Below are positions 51,942-58,636 of a DNA stretch of 58,636 nt, piece by piece. Below the pieces are notes generated by a model. That model saw nothing but the letters and a program-made list of their open reading frames with translations. It searched no databases and was not told the DNA's origin. The stretch is from Flavobacterium xueshanense. GTDB taxonomy: Bacteria; Bacteroidota; Bacteroidia; Flavobacteriales; Flavobacteriaceae. The translations under genes and the position numbers were made by a program. The DNA lies in NCBI RefSeq assembly GCF_900112975.1, contig NZ_FONQ01000020.1, positions 1 to 58,636 of the forward strand, in the 5' to 3' direction. Within the stretch, counting starts at the first letter, position 1; every line of letters begins with the position of its first letter.

Positions 51942-54029
51942 TTATACTTTTTCTTTATCAGGCACAACTTCTTCCTGTTTTTTTTGATAGTATTTATACG
52001 TTTCAAATTGCGCTCTAAAAATAGGATTATGATTTCTTGTACGGTATTTATTATCTAATTTATACGAATGAAAACGCGCTTTCACGTTACCTTTCCAGCC
52101 AATATCAAAATTATCAATCAGTTCATTTTTTATTCCCTGATCGTAAATTGGACACGTTACTTCGACCCTTCCGTCAAGATTTCTGGTCATAAAGTCTGCT
52201 GATGAAATGTAAACTTCCGTTTGCCCTGCATTGCCAAAAATATAAATTCTGGAATGTTCCAGATAATTATCCACAATACTTATTGCCTCGATATTATCAC
52301 TCATTCCGGGAATTCCGGGAATCAAGGAACAAATTCCTCTTATTTCAAGTTGAATTTTTACACCGGCTTTACTTGCTTCATATAATTTATCAATCATTGC
52401 AAAATCAGATAAACTATTCATTTTTAATTTTATATGCGTTTTTCTTCCTGCCAAAGCATGTGTAATTTCCCGATCAATCAACTTTACGAATCTCGTTCTG
52501 GTATAATGCGGCGAAACAATAAGGTGTTTGTAGCGATGCACCCTGTAATTGATGTCAAAGAACTCGAATATCCGCATGATGTCTTTCAAAATCTGTTGAT
52601 GACTGGTAAAAAGAGTAACATCAGTATACACTTTCGCAGTAGATTCATTAAAGTTACCGGTTGAAATAAAACCATATCGTTTTATTTTGTCATTCTCCAT
52701 TCTTTCGATAACACATATTTTACTATGTACTTTAAGTCCTTTTATTCCAAAAATGAGTTCAATACCTTCCAATTGCATTTGTTCAGCATAGGAAATATTG
52801 GAAGCCTCATCAAAACGAGCTTGCAATTCAATTTGAACGGTTACTTTTTTTCCATTTTTGGCCGCATTTATGAGAGAACTGATAATTTGCGAGTTTTTTG
52901 CCAATCTATACAAAGTAATTTTTATCGAAATTACTTTAGGATCTAACGCCGCTTCACGCAAAAACTTGGTCAAATAGGAAAAGGATTGATAAGGCGCATT
53001 TAATAAATAATCTTTCTCGCTTATTTTTTCGAGCATACTTCCTTCAAGACTTAATCCCGGAATAGGAAGCGGATCATTCGTTTGGTACAACAAATCATAT
53101 CTTCCAAGATTTGGAAAATTCATATAATCCCTTCTGTTATGATATCTTCCGCCAGGAATGATGCTGTCAGTGGACACAATTTTCATTTTGTCCAAGAAAA
53201 AATTCAAAGTATCTTCTTCGATTAATTGGTCGTAAATAAAACGTACTGGTTCTCCAATTCTTCTGTCTTTTACACTTAATGATATTTTTTCGATCATACT
53301 TTTACTCAAATCACTATCAATGTCAAGTTGTGCATCTCTGGTAATTTTTATCATGTGAGCCGAAACGCTTTTGTAGTCAAAAATATTGAAAATATTACTC
53401 AGGTTGTGTCGAATAACATCATCCAGAAGAATGACATACTGTTTTTCGTTATTAGACGGTAGCACAACAAAGCGGTTAATCATTTTGGGAATTTCGATAA
53501 CTGCATACCGTACTTCTGAATTTTTATTCATAACCAATTTGATCGCTAAATATCCCGAAGTATCTTTTAATACTGGAAATTCAGCTAAATCATTTAAGAT
53601 AATCGTTACCAATTCAGGGCTTACTTTTTGAATAAAAAAATCTTTTAGAAAAATTTCTTGTTCAATCGTAATATCCGATTCGGTAATGATAAATATGTTT
53701 TTAGTTTCAAGTTCGTTTTCGATAATATTTAAAATTCGCAAACTTTCAGATTGTTGCTGTATGACAATTTCAGTAATATCTTTGACTAATTGTTGCGCTG
53801 AAATACCTCCCAAATATTTTTCTCCAGATATACCCGTTAAACTTAATCGTCTGATAGCTGCAAAACGAACTCTGAAAAACTCATCTAAATTATTTGAAAA
53901 AATACCTAAAAAACGCAACCTGTCTAATAACGGAACCGAATGATCGCCAGCTTCTTGAAGTACTCTTGCGTTGAATGCCAACCAACTTTTTTCTCTATCA
54001 ATATATTTATATTCTAATACTTTATTCAT
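51942..54029 (-). CDS. ppk1: Polyphosphate kinase 1
   Basis: The 695-residue PPK1 reversibly transfers the gamma-phosphate of ATP to polyphosphate. It has the N-terminal domain REKSWLAFNARVLQEAGDHS, the phospholipase D-like catalytic halves with IELQARFDEASNISYAEQM, GLKVHSKICVIER (one His) and FISTGNFNESTAKVYTDVTL, and a second His motif RYKHLIVSPHYTRTRF. Length is typical. Its ATG overlaps the sixA stop in an ATGA arrangement. The ppx gene follows after 75 bp, placing synthesis and breakdown of polyphosphate on one strand. Confidence 0.95.
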   Translation of the reverse strand: MNKVLEYKYIDREKSWLAFNARVLQEAGDHSVPLLDRLRFLGIFSNNLDEFFRVRFAAIRRLSLTGISGEKYLGGISAQQLVKDITEIVIQQQSESLRILNIIENELETKNIFIITESDITIEQEIFLKDFFIQKVSPELVTIILNDLAEFPVLKDTSGYLAIKLVMNKNSEVRYAVIEIPKMINRFVVLPSNNEKQYVILLDDVIRHNLSNIFNIFDYKSVSAHMIKITRDAQLDIDSDLSKSMIEKISLSVKDRRIGEPVRFIYDQLIEEDTLNFFLDKMKIVSTDSIIPGGRYHNRRDYMNFPNLGRYDLLYQTNDPLPIPGLSLEGSMLEKISEKDYLLNAPYQSFSYLTKFLREAALDPKVISIKITLYRLAKNSQIISSLINAAKNGKKVTVQIELQARFDEASNISYAEQMQLEGIELIFGIKGLKVHSKICVIERMENDKIKRYGFISTGNFNESTAKVYTDVTLFTSHQQILKDIMRIFEFFDINYRVHRYKHLIVSPHYTRTRFVKLIDREITHALAGRKTHIKLKMNSLSDFAMIDKLYEASKAGVKIQLEIRGICSLIPGIPGMSDNIEAISIVDNYLEHSRIYIFGNAGQTEVYISSADFMTRNLDGRVEVTCPIYDQGIKNELIDNFDIGWKGNVKARFHSYKLDNKYRTRNHNPIFRAQFETYKYYQKKQEEVVPDKEKV

Positions 54030-54511
54030 CTTAGATCTTTGGGGAATATTATTTTTTTTATTTTACCATTCTTTATTTTTTTCCAATCATCAGCATCAAA
54101 TTTTAACCATACGAAACCAGCTGTTGGAACATTTTCGATAAAAATATCTCCAAATCTATTAACAAAATCTGTAATTGCCGCATTATGTCCAAAAAGAATA
54201 ACACTTTCAAAAATATTACTGCATGATTTAATAACATTCTCCAGATTCTTTTCATCAAAAGTATAAAGGTCGTCTTTGTAAACAATACTTTCGACAGGAT
54301 ATAAAATATTTTGAGCAAAAATTAACGCCGTATCAGTGGCTCTTTTAGCAGAACTACTCTTGATTATATAGGTTTTAGGAATCAAATCTTTGGCTTGAGC
54401 AGCAACAAGATGAGCATCTTTTATTCCTTGACAGGTCAAAGCACGATTTTTATCATGGATGGGAATCTCCCAACTTGATTTTGCATGGCGGACCAAAATT
54501 AAGTTTTTCAT
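54026..54511 (-). CDS. sixA: SixA-like phosphohistidine phosphatase
   Basis: The 161-residue histidine phosphatase has the catalytic RH motif in LILVRHAKSSW (H9) and the second His H109 in SVILFGHNAAITDFVNR. The SSSAKRATDTA segment completes the phosphate pocket. E. coli SixA dephosphorylates His in signalling proteins such as ArcB and the phosphotransferase EIIA-Ntr. The start of ppk1 overlaps its stop (ATGA), so it is expressed with polyphosphate kinase. Whether it acts on a phosphohistidine of PPK1 itself is an open possibility. Confidence 0.9.
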   Translation of the reverse strand: MKNLILVRHAKSSWEIPIHDKNRALTCQGIKDAHLVAAQAKDLIPKTYIIKSSSAKRATDTALIFAQNILYPVESIVYKDDLYTFDEKNLENVIKSCSNIFESVILFGHNAAITDFVNRFGDIFIENVPTAGFVWLKFDADDWKKIKNGKIKKIIFPKDLR

Positions 54512-54889
54512 GTTGGAAAAATTTCTGTTTTCGATTAATAAAATTGATGAAATACAATTTACAAAACAAAAAATTATAATATTATTTTTTAACTTTTTAT
54601 TCTATATAATCTTGATTAAAATTTTTAAATATATACCTAATAAAAGATTGAAACAACTCCTAATATAAAGTTAAAAGAAAAAGAGGAATTGTTATTATAG
54701 CCTGATATTACTGCAAATAGGCTAACAGTTTAATATATTTTTTTAAGATTAAATTAGCAAAACATGCGCTTCACCGAGTATTTAGGTTGTTGACAGAAAA
54801 AAGAAACAACTGTAATTTATTACGTATAATTTAGTCCTTTATTAATTTCCCAATTCCCAAAAAACCTAATTCTAATCCTCATAGTTTAC
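54512..54889. other. 378-bp A+T-rich intergenic stretch
   Basis: It separates the leftward polyphosphate genes from the rightward secreted-protein genes and must hold both promoters. It is very A+T-rich with long runs of A and T. I see no clear TTG/TAnnTTTG pair, repeat or small gene in it. Confidence 0.5.
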
Positions 54890-55480
54890 ATGGAAAAAAA
54901 ATACTTTACCTCAAAAAATAGGGTCTCAGACTTTTCTAATTTTTTTAATAATTCATCCAGTGAACTTTTAAAAAAATTAGTCTTCGTTTGTTTTACATTA
55001 TTGGCAAGTTTAGCTTCTGGTCAAGTATTAAAATCCAGTGATAAAACTCCTCAAGTGATGGAGGTAAAATCTTTTATAGCAACAATGAAGAAATCTGAGC
55101 AAAATTCAAGATCAGTAAATCCTGAATCTAAACGTTTGGAAAATTTATTGAATGATGTACAACAGACCCTTTACTTTTATTCTGGCAAAGTTGAAAGTTA
55201 TGGAGATAAACCAAACTCTTTGTTTACTAATACAAAATCTTTGAACGCAATTGCCTCGTCAAACATCGACATTGAAGATATTGAAATTGTAACTATTAAA
55301 ATTGATAACAACGCTGATTTAAATATTCCAATTGATTTATCAGTACTTTCTACATTTTCTAAGTTAAATTATGTGTACATCCTGTCTAATATTAGTAGTA
55401 GTGAAACTTCTATAATCAAACTTATTAAAAACATTAATCCGCGATATACTGTTTTTTATAAAATAGACCAAAGCGAATAA
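54890..55480 (+). CDS. Secreted protein of unknown function
   Basis: The 196-residue protein has a long hydrophilic start (30 residues), then a hydrophobic segment KKLVFVCFTLLASLASGQ that resembles a signal peptide or membrane anchor. A mature part rich in Asn, Ser and Ile follows (KSFIATMKKSEQNSRSVNPE, LNDVQQTLYFYSGKVESYGD, EDIEIVTIKIDNNADLNIPI). I do not recognise the family. The repeated polar/Ile pattern suggests a small beta-rich or coiled partner protein. It directly precedes the giant adhesin gene on the same strand (42-bp gap), so a partner or processing role for the adhesin is plausible but unproven. Confidence 0.65.
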   Translation: MEKKYFTSKNRVSDFSNFFNNSSSELLKKLVFVCFTLLASLASGQVLKSSDKTPQVMEVKSFIATMKKSEQNSRSVNPESKRLENLLNDVQQTLYFYSGKVESYGDKPNSLFTNTKSLNAIASSNIDIEDIEIVTIKIDNNADLNIPIDLSVLSTFSKLNYVYILSNISSSETSIIKLIKNINPRYTVFYKIDQSE

Positions 55481-55522
55481 ATCTAGATTAGATAACAACC
55501 TACAATTATTATTATTATTATT

Positions 55523-58500
55523 ATGAAAAAACTGTACTCCAAATCTAAAATAGTTTACCCAATATACCGTCTTTTTTTTATAGCAATCTTTTTTTTAGGA
55601 TTTGCGTTTTCTTTGAATGCGCAGGTAAAAGTTCCTTTTAAGGAGAGGACTTCGACATTTTCACCACTTAAGAAAACGTATAATGTAAAAGGTGATTTTA
55701 CGATGATTGGTAATACCAATTTAACATTACAGAATTATGGTGACAATGTTACCAATGATAATCCAATGATTTATGTTGACATTGATAACGATTCAAAAAC
55801 TTGGAATTCATCCTCGTCAACCTTATCATTACCTGCAGATAATGGAACTGCTTCTTCTTGTTCAAATATTGTTTATGCAGGATTATATTGGACAGGAAGA
55901 GCGTCAGATAGCGATACCAATAATTATATCGTAGCTGCATCGAAAGATGGTGATAACAAAAATTTTGACAAAAGAGTTATCTCATTAAAAGGACCTGGAG
56001 AATCCAAATACACGAATATAACCGCAAGTTCAATAGGGAACGTCAATGAAATTTATTATCCAAATAATTTAGATGGATACATGTATTCTGCTTATGCAGA
56101 AGTTACTCAATATGTAAAAGATAACGGAGTTGGAGAGTATTTTGCGGCTGATATTGCTCTTAAACAAGGAAGCGGTGGTGGAACTGGATTTTATGGTGGT
56201 TGGGGATTAATTGTTATTTACGAAAATTCAAGCATGAAAAATCGTGACATCACTGTTTTTGATGGACATGGTTACGTAAAAGGTTCTACAACAATAAATC
56301 ACGAAATTGATGTTACAGGTTTTAATGCAGTACCTTCAGGAAATGTTGGTATTAAACTTGGAATGATTGCTGGCGAAGGCGATAGAGGAATATCCGGTGA
56401 TTATTTTCAGATTCAAAAAAAGAACTCCACTAATTATTTAAGTCTTAACCATTCCGCAAATTCGACTAACAATTTTTTTAATTCTTCGATACAAACGGGA
56501 GGAAATCAAAGGAATCCATCACTTGTAAATAATACAGGATTAGACATTAGCATGTTTACCATTCCTAATACAGATAATTCCATAATAGGTAATAACCAGA
56601 CATCAACAAAATTCAAATACGGTTCAACACAAGACACCTATGTCATATTTGCAATAGCAATGGCTGTTGATGCCTATGTTCCCGATATCGAAGGTATTAT
56701 TACTGCCACAAAAATCGATAACGTTCCAGTTTCTGGCACTAGCCCTACAACAGCTTTACCTGGTCAAGAGTTAGAATATAAAATTCAAATAGAAAATAGA
56801 GGTACAGAAGCCATCAACAATACAAAAATTGTTATACCAATACCTTACAATGCCACATATATTGCAAATAGTGCTTCTAAAACCATTAATTTCACACCAA
56901 ACCCTTCTCCTAATACCTTAATTTACGAACCTACAACTGGGGCAAATGGTTCTGTTGTTTGGGATTTTGGTACTTTACCGCTACCTGCTAACGGAGATAA
57001 AAATAGCGTATTAGCAGAACTTACGTTTAAATTTAAAATTACCGAAGATTGTACATTATTAAAAAATGCTAACTGTAATAATGTAGTTTCAGTCATTGGT
57101 TTTTTAAGTGGTACCGGATCAGTATCTACAGTAAAAGTTATCGATAAATCTTTAATTCAAGGCTACACCTCAGGAGGTAATTGTCAAGGAACCGCAATTC
57201 CAACTCCTTACATAACAACAATCGATGCTGCTGCTTATGTCAATGCAAATTGTCAGGCTACTCCACCAATCACTGCGTTTACATTTTGTAACGCTGGAAG
57301 TACTATTCCAATTACCGCTGTAGCTGGTGCATTTCCTACTGGAGCAACATTTTACAACTCGTATCCAGTTGTTAGTGGAACAACAATTCAATATACAATA
57401 AATAAACCATTTCCTGCAACTGTTGGAACTTCTACATATTATTCAGTACCTCCAGGGGTTGGTAGTGGTTGTTATTTCCAATTTACCATTACTGTTTCAA
57501 GCATTACGTCATTGCCCATAGTAACTGATGTAAAATATTGTATTGGTGAGAATACAGTACCGCTAATCGCCACTGCAAGTAATCCTTCGTATAATTTATA
57601 TTATTATACTAGTGAAACATCATCAGCTCAAATGTCTATTACTCCATCGTCAACTACTGTTGGAGAAACTACATATTATGTTGCCGAAGGTCAAACTAAT
57701 TCTTGTATCGGTCCAAAAAAACCAATAAAAGTTACTGTTTATCCAAAACCAACAGTTACCGCACCTGTAAATAAAACTTTTGAAGGATGCGAAACTGATG
57801 CAATAACTGATTTATCTTACAGTAAAACAGACATAAATATTACATTATCACAGTTTACAACAGCCGGAGGCACTTTTCCGAATAGTAGCAACGTTAGTAC
57901 CTATTCCATTTCCTATAAAGATTCGAAAAGTGGAAGTTGCCCAATAACGGTTGAAAGAACCTTTAAAATTACAACAATCTGTGGTTCTACTATTGTAAAA
58001 CAAACCATTAAAATTCTAGATACAACTGCACCTACAATTACTGGTACTTTATCTGATGTAAATGTAGAAGGTTGTTCTCTTACCGATCTTCCCCCAGCTG
58101 TAAAAACAGTAGCAGCTTTAGAATTATTAGGCTTGTCAATTAGTGATAATTGTACAACTGATCTAAAAATGACTATTACAAATTCAGATATTATAAATGG
58201 AAACTTACCCACTGTTATTATTAGGACTTACACAATATCTGATAAATGTAATAATCAAACTACAGTAAATCAAAAGATTATTGTAGATGATACCATTGTT
58301 CCTGTCACTCCTATTTTGTCAGATGTGACCGGACAATGCTCTGCTACTGCAACTGCTCCTACAACTACGGATGTTTGTAGTGGAAATTCTATTGTCGGAA
58401 CAACTACGGATGCTTTAACATACAATGCTCAGGGTACATACACCATCACTTGGACTTTCAATGACGGAAAAGGAAATAATGTCACAGCAACTCAAAATGT

Positions 58501-58636
58501 TATTGTAAAAGATACTGTGAAACCAACCATCACCTGTGCCATGCCTGTAACTGTGCCTGTGGATGCGGCTTCTTGTACTACAGCTAAAGCCAATGTAACT
58601 CTTGGAACTCCAACTACTACTGATAATTGTGGGGTG
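55523..58636 (+). CDS. Giant cell-surface adhesin, N-terminal part (cut by window edge)
   Basis: From the ATG at 55523 the frame stays open to the window end (1038 codons, no stop). It starts with a signal peptide (AIFFLGFAFSLNAQ). An N-terminal domain (about 40-400) shows IVYAGLYWTGRASDSD and SGGGTGFYGGWGLIVIY. A DUF11-like segment follows (PGQELEYKIQIENRGTEAIN), then HYR-type modules beginning DTTAPTITGTLSDVNVEGC at about residue 833, DDTIVPVTPILSDVTG near 920 and DTVKPTITC near 994. Giant Cys/Thr-rich HYR adhesins of gliding Flavobacterium (SprB-like) have this build and are usually exported by the type IX system. The C-terminal sorting signal lies beyond the window. Confidence 0.85.
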   Translation, partial: MKKLYSKSKIVYPIYRLFFIAIFFLGFAFSLNAQVKVPFKERTSTFSPLKKTYNVKGDFTMIGNTNLTLQNYGDNVTNDNPMIYVDIDNDSKTWNSSSSTLSLPADNGTASSCSNIVYAGLYWTGRASDSDTNNYIVAASKDGDNKNFDKRVISLKGPGESKYTNITASSIGNVNEIYYPNNLDGYMYSAYAEVTQYVKDNGVGEYFAADIALKQGSGGGTGFYGGWGLIVIYENSSMKNRDITVFDGHGYVKGSTTINHEIDVTGFNAVPSGNVGIKLGMIAGEGDRGISGDYFQIQKKNSTNYLSLNHSANSTNNFFNSSIQTGGNQRNPSLVNNTGLDISMFTIPNTDNSIIGNNQTSTKFKYGSTQDTYVIFAIAMAVDAYVPDIEGIITATKIDNVPVSGTSPTTALPGQELEYKIQIENRGTEAINNTKIVIPIPYNATYIANSASKTINFTPNPSPNTLIYEPTTGANGSVVWDFGTLPLPANGDKNSVLAELTFKFKITEDCTLLKNANCNNVVSVIGFLSGTGSVSTVKVIDKSLIQGYTSGGNCQGTAIPTPYITTIDAAAYVNANCQATPPITAFTFCNAGSTIPITAVAGAFPTGATFYNSYPVVSGTTIQYTINKPFPATVGTSTYYSVPPGVGSGCYFQFTITVSSITSLPIVTDVKYCIGENTVPLIATASNPSYNLYYYTSETSSAQMSITPSSTTVGETTYYVAEGQTNSCIGPKKPIKVTVYPKPTVTAPVNKTFEGCETDAITDLSYSKTDINITLSQFTTAGGTFPNSSNVSTYSISYKDSKSGSCPITVERTFKITTICGSTIVKQTIKILDTTAPTITGTLSDVNVEGCSLTDLPPAVKTVAALELLGLSISDNCTTDLKMTITNSDIINGNLPTVIIRTYTISDKCNNQTTVNQKIIVDDTIVPVTPILSDVTGQCSATATAPTTTDVCSGNSIVGTTTDALTYNAQGTYTITWTFNDGKGNNVTATQNVIVKDTVKPTITCAMPVTVPVDAASCTTAKANVTLGTPTTTDNCGV

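Noticed and set aside
57170..58212. Minus-strand frames inside the adhesin gene
   Set aside because: The composition is low-complexity Ser/Cys from reading the adhesin backwards; the plus frame is continuous and has family modules.
1..58636. CRISPR array, tRNA, rRNA or prophage
   Set aside because: No regularly spaced repeats, cloverleaf sequences, rRNA segments or phage structural genes were seen in the window.

Overview
The window looks like part of a Flavobacterium-type genome (Bacteroidota, Flavobacteriia). Four things point there. Base composition is A+T-rich. Several genes carry the Bacteroidota promoter -7 element TAnnTTTG just upstream. The window has a FecI-like sigma / FecR / STN-TonB receptor trio, 2TM-domain LytS/LytTR sensing genes and a giant HYR-type surface adhesin. 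The conserved genes (dapD, mqo, glmM, dnaX, rnpB, cca) read like flavobacterial housekeeping genes. It is mostly chromosomal core with small accessory islets. I see no tRNA, rRNA, CRISPR array or prophage.

Layout. 1-302: 5' part of an IS30-type transposase gene ending in a 63-bp palindrome. 358-3439: mqo, ruvX, dapD. 3472-8426: cell-envelope sugar cluster (two GT2, a GT9, a Kdo-kinase-like protein, a GT4), running into tsaC (8416-8982) and cca. 10541-11115: a small ParE-type toxin-antitoxin pair abutting heme A synthase. 12197-13391: CDP-alcohol phosphotransferase and CsbD. 13500-16425: a LytTR regulator, two free 2TM proteins and a LytS-type kinase with a third 2TM domain fused to its C-terminus. 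16500-19545: secreted TPR-like protein and a TonB receptor. 19821-23651: acetyltransferase, small secreted protein, decayed fragments, VOC protein, ClC channel and HPP protein. 24462-30343: SIMPL protein, rhomboid, LpxL-type acyltransferase, CMD protein, AraC regulator, class V aminotransferase and a deleted relative of that aminotransferase. 30671-33194: beta-barrel protein, metalloprotease lipoprotein and a large unknown lipoprotein. 33454-37469: sigma/FecR/TonB-receptor trio. 37552-43027: glmM, acpH and a tandem pair of gamma-glutamyltransferase lipoproteins. 43068-43736: an alkD pseudogene. 43779-45943: ClC-CBS channel and rnpB. 46064-49108: two related ~100-aa proteins around a MidA-type methyltransferase, then topoisomerase IB. 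49222-50957: dnaX split by a run of ten A. 50970-54511: polyphosphate genes ppx, ppk1, sixA. 54890-58636: a secreted unknown and the start of a giant adhesin that leaves the window.

Most notable: (1) dnaX is interrupted exactly at an A10 run holding the in-frame heptamer A AAA AAG, the signal that makes gamma and tau in E. coli. (2) An alkD-like gene keeps one reading frame for 223 codons despite ten internal stop codons and no net indel. (3) The sensor kinase appears fused to a 2TM protein by a single TAA-to-CAA change. (4) Two intergenic elements share flanks but have different, self-complementary stems. (5) A pair of ~100-aa paralogues of unknown function surrounds the midA/topoisomerase IB genes. 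All readings come from inspection of the sequence and general family knowledge; no database search was run.
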